This document shows, piece after piece, positions 1 through 5,462 of a stretch of DNA of 11,045 bases; the stretch's first letter is position 1; the number at the start of each line of letters is the position of its first letter. The stretch covers positions 32,076 to 43,120 of the forward strand of contig DLSX01000218.1 of NCBI GenBank assembly GCA_002500765.1, in the 5' to 3' direction. The notes beneath the pieces are model-generated. The model was not told the DNA's origin. It saw only the letters and a program-made list of their open reading frames with translations, and did no database searches. Both the position numbers and the translations under genes were made by a program. The stretch is from Neorhizobium sp. UBA7851. Lineage in GTDB: Bacteria > Pseudomonadota > Alphaproteobacteria > Rhizobiales > Rhizobiaceae.

Positions 1-369
1 CGTCGCCGCACGGCGATTGCCCGTTCCGGTGTCGACGCAACGATGGCCGCAAGCGAATCCTGGGCGACGGTTCTCTCGCTGTCCAACGGCGTTTCCGATG
101 ATCTGCAGGGCGTTTTCCTGATGATGGCGAAGGCGGCACTCGGCGCGGAGCCGTGCCCGTCGGATGCCCGCATTGCTCGCGCTTACGGCACCCATTCCGC
201 CCGCCGCGCCCGCCGCCTCCTCGGTTATTTCGAGGAACAGGGGCTGATCGTCGTCCACACCGATTTCGCCGGCAAGCGCATCGTCGCTTTCCCTGACCTG
301 CAGGCAGAAACCGCGCCGGGTGCAGCAGAGGCGCCAGATGAGGGTGATCTCAAGATCGCTGCGGAGTAA
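1..369 (+). CDS. C-terminal part of an unrecognised protein with a winged-helix-like end (5' truncated by the window)
   Basis: The frame is open from base 1 with no stop, so the gene starts upstream of the window; the ATG at 43 is probably internal. It ends with TAA at 367-369. About 122 codons are visible. Residues encoded around 157-290 read as a helix-turn-helix followed by a small wing: ARIARAYGTHSARRARRLL, then YFEEQGLIVVHTDFAGKRIV. This resembles the 'arrange helices, read, then beta-wing' pattern of winged-helix DNA-binding domains. The tail after PDLQ is acidic, Ala/Pro-rich and probably disordered. I do not recognise the family. A DNA-binding or regulatory role is inference from the fold-like pattern only. 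Its stop codon lies three bases from the converging stop of the vapC remnant, with no terminator between them. Confidence 0.6.
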   Translation, partial: RRRTAIARSGVDATMAASESWATVLSLSNGVSDDLQGVFLMMAKAALGAEPCPSDARIARAYGTHSARRARRLLGYFEEQGLIVVHTDFAGKRIVAFPDLQAETAPGAAEAPDEGDLKIAAE

Positions 370-372
370 TTC

Positions 373-785
373 TTATTCTTCGATCAGATGAAGTGTCGCA
401 AAACCATCGCTGACGGCGCTTGTGTTTATTTTCTTATCGAACGTAGCGAACTTCGCATTCCGCGACTTGGCGAGTGCAAGTAGATATATATCGGTAAGTT
501 GCTTCGATGAATAAGGTGCGGTTGGGTCGATCAGGCTATTGGCCAGAAGACATGGTTGCTGACGCGCGCAAAAGCACGGAGCTTGCTTATCGCTGCCGCG
601 GGAGAGCCCGGTGAGTCTGGATAATTCGGATTTCCCAGAATACGCGCGAAGCCGTTTTCAGTAAGCGGGCAGGTTGCCCATGCCGCATGTTCAATAGACG
701 AAAGCCAGCGATGGGCGGGCTCGTGATATAGATGGTCGGGGTCAAAGAGCGCGATCAAGACATTGACGTCGAGCAGAAACGTCAT
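373..785 (-). pseudogene. vapC: vapC-like PIN-domain toxin, frameshifted
   Basis: The first 84 codons (785 down to 534) encode a PIN-domain N-terminus: MTFLLDVNVLIALFDPDHLY with the first catalytic Asp in LLDVN, then the acidic CPLTENGF segment. Translation stops at TGA 531-533 just after HVFWPIA. Shifting frame by one base there restores a typical PIN C-terminus: SLIDPTAPYSSKQLTDIYLL, with the conserved Asp in LTD, then ALAKSRNAKFATFDKKI, ending at TAA 373-375. The rejoined length is about 137 residues, usual for VapC ribonucleases. So one net indel (minus one base modulo three, near 533-545) splits the gene. The first fragment lacks the later catalytic Asp and should be inactive. The ATG overlaps the vapB stop (ATGA at 782-785), as in normal vapBC operons. 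A sequencing error is the main alternative. VapC toxins usually cleave tRNA or rRNA; the target here is unknown. Confidence 0.8.
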
Positions 786-1006
786 GGATCTGCGTCACGC
801 AACTCATTGACAAACTCAGGCGTGACGATGCAGCCCGTGGCCTTTCTTTTGATGAGCGGCACTCCGTTGCGCGTCGTGGGCAGGGCCGTACCTACACGCT
901 CCTTGACGAGATCTGCAACGAACTCATCCAGGCTCTTTTGCTCGTTCTTCGCCAGTTCTCGTGCGCTTTCGACTACATCATCTGCAATGTTGACCGTCAT
1001 CCGCAT
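782..1006 (-). CDS. vapB: VapB-type antitoxin
   Basis: This is a 74-residue protein starting MRMTVNIADDVVESARELA, a short beta-strand followed by helices, typical of ribbon-helix-helix antitoxins. Its C-terminal half (GVPLIKRKATGCIVTPEFVN) resembles the toxin-binding tail of antitoxins paired with PIN toxins. I chose ATG 1004-1006 because GAGGAAG (complement of 1011-1017) sits just upstream at normal spacing and the transcription start predicted from the promoter lies near 1026. A longer frame to 1045 would begin within the promoter. It overlaps the vapC start by 4 bp (ATGA), which implies translational coupling. VapB proteins neutralise the toxin and repress their own operon. With the toxin broken it may be a leftover, or it may still act as a DNA-binding protein. 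It could also counter a related VapC elsewhere. Confidence 0.82.
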   Translation of the reverse strand: MRMTVNIADDVVESARELAKNEQKSLDEFVADLVKERVGTALPTTRNGVPLIKRKATGCIVTPEFVNELRDADP

Positions 1007-1028
1007 TGTGCTTCCTCGAATGCTATAA

Positions 1029-1041
1029 GGTTTATATAACC
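1029..1041. promoter_or_regulatory. Candidate VapB operator (GGTT-N5-AACC dyad)
   Basis: An inverted repeat with arms GGTT (1029-1032) and AACC (1038-1041) and a 5-bp centre overlaps the -10 box of the vapBC promoter. Antitoxins of this kind normally autoregulate by binding a short dyad at the promoter, so position and symmetry fit. The arms are only 4 bp, so this could be chance. Confidence 0.4.
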
Positions 1042-1061
1042 CCAAACATCCTGCCTCTCAA
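1033..1061 (-). promoter_or_regulatory. vapBC promoter (sigma-70 type)
   Basis: On the minus strand, TTGAGA (complement of 1056-1061) is followed by a 17-bp spacer and TATATA (complement of 1033-1038). This is near-consensus for a housekeeping promoter. The predicted start near 1026 gives a leader of about 20 nt to the vapB ATG at 1006, including the Shine-Dalgarno. The promoter looks intact although the toxin gene is broken. Confidence 0.65.
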
Positions 1062-1073
1062 CGCATCGCGCTG

Positions 1074-1102
1074 TTGACAATTCCATGACAGCCCCCTAAA
1101 GA
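1074..1102 (+). promoter_or_regulatory. Candidate rpsD promoter
   Basis: TTGACA at 1074-1079 is a perfect -35 box, followed 17 bp later by a weak -10, TAAAGA (1097-1102, three of six matches). A start near 1108 would put the GNRA hairpin at 1111-1134 at the very 5' end of the transcript. A second TTGACA at 1140-1145 has only CGATCG at the -10 position. CTAAAT at 1195-1200 is another -10-like sequence, but without a good -35. At least one promoter must lie between here and 1275 if the 1111-1138 hairpin terminates upstream transcription. Confidence 0.35.
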
Positions 1103-1110
1103 CCCGCCCA

Positions 1111-1138
1111 GCGCCGGGTGGAAACGCCCGGTGTTTTT
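1111..1138 (+). terminator. Intrinsic-terminator-like hairpin with GAAA tetraloop
   Basis: Bases 1111-1120 pair with 1125-1134: a 10-bp stem, seven Watson-Crick pairs (five of them consecutive) and three G-U wobbles, closed by a GAAA tetraloop (1121-1124). A T-run follows at 1134-1138. Only the plus strand has a T-run after the stem. No plus-strand gene ends nearby; the nearest stop is at 369, beyond the minus-strand vapBC locus. It may be the displaced terminator of the first gene, or a structured element at the 5' end of the rpsD transcript. Confidence 0.55.
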
Positions 1139-1231
1139 GTTGACATGTCCCGTGGCACTCTCCGATCGCTTTCGTGAGAAGCCTGTCAGAACTTCTAAAT
1201 CGAGGTTCAGAGGAGGGCGTGTTTCCTTCAT

Positions 1232-1251
1232 CCGGTTTGGCAACAAACCGG
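1232..1251 (+). promoter_or_regulatory. rpsD leader hairpin (8-bp stem, GCAA tetraloop)
   Basis: CCGGTTTG (1232-1239) pairs perfectly with CAAACCGG (1244-1251) around a GCAA loop, which is of the GNRA class. It ends 24 nt before the rpsD start and 12 nt before the AAAGGAA ribosome-binding site (1264-1270). There is no T-run after it, so it is not a terminator. Ribosomal protein S4 represses its own translation through mRNA structures in other bacteria, so a leader regulatory role is possible. I do not recognise the motif. Confidence 0.45.
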
Positions 1252-1275
1252 TGTAACCGTTCGAAAGGAAATGCG

Positions 1276-1893
1276 ATGAGCAAGCGCGAATCGTCCAAGT
1301 ACAAAATTGACCGCCGTATGGGCGAAAACATCTGGGGCCGTCCGAAGTCCCCGGTCAACCGCCGCGAATACGGCCCGGGCCAGCACGGCCAGCGCCGCAA
1401 GGGCAAGCTCTCCGACTTCGGCGTACAGCTCCGCGCCAAGCAGAAGCTGAAGGGCTACTACGGCGACATCCGCGAGAAGCAGTTCCGCGCGATCTACGAA
1501 GAAGCCAACCGCCGCAAGGGCGACACCGGTGAAAACCTGATCGGCCTGTTGGAATCGCGTCTGGACGCCATCGTCTACCGCGCCAAGTTCGTTCCGACGG
1601 TCTTTGCTGCCCGTCAGTTCGTCAACCACGGCCACGTCACGGTCAACGGCATCAAGGTCAACATCGGTTCCTACCGTTGCAAGGCTGGCGACGTCATCGA
1701 AGTCCGTCAGAAGTCCAAGCAGCTCGTCACGGTTCTCGAAGCCGTTTCGCTCGCTGAACGCGACGTTCCGGACTACATCGAAGTCGACCACAACAAGATG
1801 GTTGCCACCTACGCTCGCGTACCGGCTCTCTCGGATGTACCTTACCCGGTCATCATGGAACCGTCGCTGGTCGTCGAATTCTACTCGCGTTAA
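1276..1893 (+). CDS. rpsD: 30S ribosomal protein S4
   Basis: This encodes a 205-residue S4, the usual bacterial length. S4 is a primary 16S rRNA-binding protein that nucleates 30S assembly; it also contributes to decoding accuracy. The N-terminal domain begins MSKRESSKYKIDRRMGENIW and contains the conserved RREYGPGQHGQRRKGKLSD segment with FGVQLRAKQKLKGYYG. The S4 RNA-binding fold runs from about residue 94 (SRLDAIVYRAKF, then ARQFVNHGHVTVNG) to about 155 (GDVIEVRQKSK). It has no N-terminal zinc-binding cysteines, as in Rhizobiales. ATG 1276 is chosen because AAAGGAA lies at 1264-1270 and family members start this way; an in-frame GTG at 1174 would add 34 unrelated residues. It is monocistronic, with a strong terminator 18 nt downstream. 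Codon use is strongly biased, as expected of a highly expressed gene. Confidence 0.98.
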   Translation: MSKRESSKYKIDRRMGENIWGRPKSPVNRREYGPGQHGQRRKGKLSDFGVQLRAKQKLKGYYGDIREKQFRAIYEEANRRKGDTGENLIGLLESRLDAIVYRAKFVPTVFAARQFVNHGHVTVNGIKVNIGSYRCKAGDVIEVRQKSKQLVTVLEAVSLAERDVPDYIEVDHNKMVATYARVPALSDVPYPVIMEPSLVVEFYSR

Positions 1894-1911
1894 TCGCGAC
1901 GACAATTTGCG

Positions 1912-1938
1912 AAAATGGCCCCTTTCGGGGCCATTTTT
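1912..1938 (+). terminator. rpsD intrinsic terminator
   Basis: ATGGCCCC (1915-1922) pairs perfectly with GGGGCCAT (1927-1934) around TTTC, followed by TTTT. The preceding AAAA can extend the stem with the T-run. It lies 18 nt after the rpsD stop. Confidence 0.9.
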
Positions 1939-1969
1939 GTATCTGCCGACTGCAGCAATACGGATGCAA

Positions 1970-2001
1970 AAAAAAGCCGCTCCTTTCAGGGCGGCTTTTT
2001 T
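1970..2001 (-). terminator. sthA intrinsic terminator (bidirectional)
   Basis: AAAAAAGCCGC (1970-1980) pairs with GCGGCTTTTTT (1991-2001) around a short loop. On the minus strand the hairpin is followed by a run of eight or more Ts (complement of the A-run from 1968) and lies just after the sthA stop. The symmetric A/T arms mean it can also catch readthrough from rpsD. Confidence 0.88.
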
Positions 2002-2019
2002 GTTCAGGAGTTTTGGTGC

Positions 2020-3519
2020 CTATTTCGAGGCCGCCTTCTTCTTTTCCACCGCGACGTTTTTCTCCACGGTGGTCGGTGTGGCCGTGTCCGTCAGCTGAAC
2101 GGTTTCGGTGGCCTTTTCAGCGCTCGGCTTTTCCCCCATCCTGTTCCAGGCATCGAGACCGGCGATCTTGTAGGCTTCGGCAAGCGTCGGATAGTTGAAG
2201 GTGTTTTCGACGAAATATTCGACGGTCCCTTTGAGGTTGAGCACGGCCTGACCGATGTGAACCAGTTCCGTCGCGCCTTCGCCGACGATATGGACCCCGA
2301 GCAGGCGTCGCGTCTTCAGCGAGAAGATCAGCTTCAGAAGGCCGCTGTCGAGACCCATGATATGGCCGCGCGAGGTCTCGCGGAACCGGGCGATACCGCA
2401 TTCATACGGAATGCCGCGCTCCCGCATCTCTTCTTCGGTCAGGCCGCAGGTGGAAATCTCCGGCACGGCATAGATGCCGTAGGGGAAATATTTCTGCGGC
2501 TCCTTGGCTATCGCGCCGACTGCGACACGGGCCGCAATCCGTCCCTGTTCCATCGATGTCGAAGCCAGGCTCGGAAAGCCGACGACGTCGCCGGCGGCAT
2601 AGATGCCGGGAACCGCGGTCTCGAATGTTTCCGGATCGACACGAAGCCGGCCCCGGCTGTCCGCCTCAAGCCCGGCCGCGGCAAGGTTGAGCGTATCGGT
2701 TGCGCCGACACGGCCGGCGGCGTAAAGCACCATATCGGCGACGATCCTGCGACCGGTATCGACCGTCACGGCGACCTTGCCATCCCGCAGCTTTTCCACC
2801 TTCTCGGCCTTCTGTCCGAGCAGAAGCTTCATGTTGCGGTCGCGCAATTGGTAGGTGAAGTCCTCGACGATTTCCTTGTCGATGAAATCGAGCAGCGTCG
2901 ACTTCGGATCGATGACGGTCACGGCCGCGTCCAGGGCGGAAAAGATCGTCGCATATTCGATGCCGATGACACCGGCGCCGATCACCACGATCGAGCGGGG
3001 CAGGTCATGGATTTCGAGCAATTCATCACTGTCGAGAACGGTCCTGTTGTCGAAAGGAATAGATTCGGGGCGATAGGGGCGGGTGCCGACGGCAAGCAGG
3101 ATGCTCTTGCCTGTGACATGGATGGTGTCATCGTCGTCCTTGACGATCTGCATCGTGTCCTTCGAAATGAAACTTGCCTTGCCACGGATGTGCTGCACCC
3201 GGTTGCGGGCAAATTGATGCTCGAGAACATCGACTTCATGGTCGAGCGTAATCAGCAGGCGGCGGCGCAGATCCTCGGCGCTGATCTCCTGCTTCACCCG
3301 GTAGGAACGCCCGTAAAAGCCACGTTCGCGCCAGCCGGAAAGGTTGAGCGCCGTTTCCCGCAGTGTTTTTGAAGGTATCGTGCCTGTGTGGACGGACACA
3401 CCGCCGACGCGGCGCCCCTGTTCGACGACGAGCACTTTCTTGTCGAGTTTGGCCGCCTGGATGGCTGCGCGGCGCCCAGCCGGTCCGCTGCCAACCACGA
3501 TGAGGTCGTACTGGTGCAT
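2020..3519 (-). CDS. sthA: Soluble pyridine nucleotide transhydrogenase (Si-specific)
   Basis: This FAD flavoprotein moves hydride between NADPH and NAD+ in the cytoplasm, usually draining excess NADPH. The product is 499 residues. An FAD dinucleotide-binding motif GSGPAG lies at residues 10-15, and a second Rossmann motif, VVIGAGVIGIEYA, at about 178-190. FAD contact GIYAAGDVVGFPSLAS is at about 305-320, and the C-terminal interface domain contains HIGQAVLNLKG and FNYPTLAEAYKIAG. At the place where lipoamide dehydrogenase and glutathione reductase carry CxxxxC it reads GGVSVHTGTIPSK (39-51), with no cysteine. That identifies the transhydrogenase branch rather than a disulfide reductase. ATG 3519 has GGAG upstream and fits the family; the frame opens at 3567. 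The core matches E. coli SthA (466 residues), but a tail from about 465 to 499 is extra: Thr/Glu-rich, ending VEKKKAASK. Confidence 0.93.
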   Translation of the reverse strand: MHQYDLIVVGSGPAGRRAAIQAAKLDKKVLVVEQGRRVGGVSVHTGTIPSKTLRETALNLSGWRERGFYGRSYRVKQEISAEDLRRRLLITLDHEVDVLEHQFARNRVQHIRGKASFISKDTMQIVKDDDDTIHVTGKSILLAVGTRPYRPESIPFDNRTVLDSDELLEIHDLPRSIVVIGAGVIGIEYATIFSALDAAVTVIDPKSTLLDFIDKEIVEDFTYQLRDRNMKLLLGQKAEKVEKLRDGKVAVTVDTGRRIVADMVLYAAGRVGATDTLNLAAAGLEADSRGRLRVDPETFETAVPGIYAAGDVVGFPSLASTSMEQGRIAARVAVGAIAKEPQKYFPYGIYAVPEISTCGLTEEEMRERGIPYECGIARFRETSRGHIMGLDSGLLKLIFSLKTRRLLGVHIVGEGATELVHIGQAVLNLKGTVEYFVENTFNYPTLAEAYKIAGLDAWNRMGEKPSAEKATETVQLTDTATPTTVEKNVAVEKKKAASK

Positions 3520-3775
3520 GAAATTCTCCGCTTTAAGACTGCCGGTTCCCGCCAACCGCAACAACAAGAGCTAAATCTACATAAGCATTCTGAAATTTTG
3601 ATTGCATGGAGGAAATTGTCGGGAAAAAATTGGAAATGATCAAGACTGCGGCGGGGTTAGAATCCGACGAAGGTCGGAATGGCCGCATTGCCATCTCGTT
3701 ATCAGTCATGGCAGGGCGAGCTGCCGCGTACCGCATCTGTCTACTGCGATCGGCAGCTGAGAACGAGGTGAGGCT
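3520..3775. other. Intergenic region between radC and sthA
   Basis: These 256 bp carry no convincing gene. On the minus strand they must contain the sthA promoter, but I see no clear -35/-10 pair. An open frame at 3606-3929 (+) runs into radC antisense and lacks recognisable protein character. The notable content is the imperfect hairpin at 3719-3758. Confidence 0.6.
3719..3758. repeat. Inverted repeat / two-step hairpin downstream of radC
   Basis: AGCTGCCG (3719-3726) is perfectly complementary to CGGCAGCT (3751-3758). Within the loop, CGCA (3732-3735) can pair with TGCG (3745-3748), giving a stacked hairpin of about 40 nt. It lies 18 bp after the radC stop. Neither side has a T-run, so it is not a standard intrinsic terminator. 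It could protect the 3' end of the phaC-sfsA-map-radC transcript, or serve as a protein site. Confidence 0.5.
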
Positions 3776-4594
3776 TCAGATCAGCCTCAGGCCCTTCAGG
3801 CTGGCATGGCCGTCCCTGCCGATGATGATGTGGTCATGCACGGTGATACCGAGAGGCTTTGCCGTATCTACGATCGTTTTCGTCATGTCTATGTCGGCAC
3901 GCGACGGGGTAGGGTCGCCACTCGGGTGATTGTGCACGAGAATGATGGCGGTGGCGGAAAGTTCCAGCGCTCGCCGAACCACCTCGCGCGGATAGACCGG
4001 AGTATGGTCGACCGTACCCTTGCCCTGGATTTCATCGGCAATCAGCGCATTGCGTTTGTCGAGAAAAAGGATGCGAAACTGTTCGCGGGCTTCATAGGCC
4101 ATCGCCGCATGGCAGTAATCGATGACGGAAGACCAGGAAGAAAGAACCTGCTTCTCGCGCAGTTCGCTTCTCAATATCCGCTGGCCGACAGTTGCGACAA
4201 GTTTCAGGTCGAGCGCCACGCTCTCGCCGATCCCCTTGACCTCTTGCAGCAGGCTCGCCGGGGCGCCGAATACGCCGGCAAGCGAGCCGAAACGGGAGAG
4301 CAGCGCTTTCGCCAGTGGCTTGGTATCCCGGCGCGGTATCGAGCGGAACAGCAGAAGTTCCAGAATTTCATAGTCCGCGAGGGCCGTATCGCCATGGTCG
4401 CGGTATTTATCGCGTAACCGCTCGCGATGTCCGAGATAATGCTCGGCGGTGTCGGGAAATCGGTCCGTCTTCAATGGTGCCCGTTTTCCTACATGTTCGG
4501 CGAAATGGCCGCGCTCGTCGGTAAACAGGTCGTCACGCTCCGTCTCCTCGGTCGGTTCATGCGAATCTTGCGAGGAGGCGGGGCGCTTGTTCAT
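3776..4594 (-). CDS. radC: RadC family protein (JAB/MPN domain)
   Basis: The protein has 272 residues. A helix-hairpin-helix lies at about 116-132 (LQEVKGIGESVALDLK). The C-terminal JAMM metalloprotease-like motif is HNHPSGDPTPSRAD, with H221, H223 and D234, plus an upstream acidic residue near E188 (IADEIQGKGT). This order is the RadC architecture. The N-terminal 45 or so residues are polar, charged and probably disordered. RadC was once linked to recombination repair, but in E. coli the radC102 phenotype was traced to recG, so its role is unsettled; the motifs suggest a metal-dependent hydrolase near DNA. The ATG at 4594 follows the map stop by only 3 nt, so it is translationally coupled to map as the last gene of the cluster. 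Confidence 0.93.
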   Translation of the reverse strand: MNKRPASSQDSHEPTEETERDDLFTDERGHFAEHVGKRAPLKTDRFPDTAEHYLGHRERLRDKYRDHGDTALADYEILELLLFRSIPRRDTKPLAKALLSRFGSLAGVFGAPASLLQEVKGIGESVALDLKLVATVGQRILRSELREKQVLSSWSSVIDYCHAAMAYEAREQFRILFLDKRNALIADEIQGKGTVDHTPVYPREVVRRALELSATAIILVHNHPSGDPTPSRADIDMTKTIVDTAKPLGITVHDHIIIGRDGHASLKGLRLI

Positions 4595-4597
4595 GGA

Positions 4598-5437
4598 TCA
4601 GCCTTCGAGCGGCGGAAGTCCCGGACGGTCGAAGCCGCCGGGCGACAGGGTAAAGATCTCGCAGCCCGTGGCGGTGACGCCGACCGCATGTTCATACTGT
4701 GCCGAAAGCGACCGGTCGCGGGTGACCGCGGTCCAGCCATCGGCCAGAACTTTCACATGCGGTTTTCCCAGATTGATCATCGGCTCGATGGTGAAGATCA
4801 TCCCTTCTTTCAGTTCCGGCCCTTCGTCGGCCCGGCCGTAATGCAGGATGTTCGGCGAATCATGGAACAGCCGCCCGACGCCATGGCCGCAGAAATCGCG
4901 CACCACGGAGCAGCGTTCGGCCTCCGCATAGGTCTGGATCGCTTCACCGATCGCACCTGTTCGAACGCCGGGCTTCACCACCGCAATGCCACGCATCAGG
5001 CATTCATAGGTTACTTCCAGCAGACGCTCTGCCGCACGCTTGATCTGGCCGACGGGGTACATGCGGCTCGAATCGCCGTGCCATCCGTCGAGGATGTAGG
5101 TGACGTCGATATTGACGATATCGCCTTCACGCAGCGGCTTGTCATCCGGCATGCCGTGACAGACGACATGGTTGATCGAGGTGCAGACCGAATATTTGTA
5201 ACCGCGATAGTTCAGCGTCGCGGGAAGCGCGCCGTGATCCATGCCGAATTCGAAGACGAACCGGTCGATCGCGCTGGTCGTGACGCCCGGCTTGATGATC
5301 GAGGCAAGTTCGTCAAGGCAGCGCGCCGTCAGGAGACACGCCTTGCGCATGCCGGCAAAATCGTCGGTCGTATTGTAAAGGCGTATCGCGCCCGTATTTT
5401 TAGGGGGGGCGGAAACCGCCTCGATATAATTGACCAT
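4598..5437 (-). CDS. map: Type I methionine aminopeptidase
   Basis: This enzyme removes the N-terminal methionine from nascent proteins. The product has 279 residues from ATG 5437. All five metal ligands of the pita-bread fold are visible: D111 (VNIDVTYI), D122 (WHGDSSRMY), H185 (CGHGVGR), E218 (FTIEPMIN) and E249 (QYEHAVG), plus the substrate-binding His at 94 (VVCHGMPDD). The length is near the 264 of E. coli MAP, and there is no N-terminal zinc-finger extension. There are two adjacent ATGs (5440 and 5437). GAGAGA (complement of 5444-5449) gives 3 nt spacing to the first and 6 nt to the second, favouring 5437. A GTG at 5476 would overlap the sfsA end and lacks family similarity. It is followed by radC after 3 nt and preceded by sfsA after about 25 nt. 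It is very probably essential. Confidence 0.96.
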   Translation of the reverse strand: MVNYIEAVSAPPKNTGAIRLYNTTDDFAGMRKACLLTARCLDELASIIKPGVTTSAIDRFVFEFGMDHGALPATLNYRGYKYSVCTSINHVVCHGMPDDKPLREGDIVNIDVTYILDGWHGDSSRMYPVGQIKRAAERLLEVTYECLMRGIAVVKPGVRTGAIGEAIQTYAEAERCSVVRDFCGHGVGRLFHDSPNILHYGRADEGPELKEGMIFTIEPMINLGKPHVKVLADGWTAVTRDRSLSAQYEHAVGVTATGCEIFTLSPGGFDRPGLPPLEG

Positions 5438-5462
5438 CATATTTCTCTCATCGTTCCCCTGT

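Noticed and set aside
732..1028. Plus-strand frame across vapBC
   Set aside because: It is antisense to vapB and vapC, which have matching promoter, ribosome-binding site and ATGA overlap; the protein is low in character.
1174..1275. In-frame GTG extension of rpsD
   Set aside because: It adds 34 residues absent from the S4 family and would read through the leader hairpin; a good Shine-Dalgarno supports ATG 1276.
1228..1905. Minus-strand frame antisense to rpsD
   Set aside because: It covers the whole of rpsD, is dominated by Val/Asp/Ala/Leu, and is a pure reflection of rpsD codon bias.
1915..3372. Plus-strand open frame of 485 codons antisense to sthA
   Set aside because: It starts inside the rpsD terminator and mirrors the sthA coding sequence; composition is typical of a shadow frame.
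3606..3929. Possible small plus-strand gene in the radC-sthA gap
   Set aside because: Its second half is antisense to radC, the protein lacks recognisable features, and no promoter or terminator is seen.
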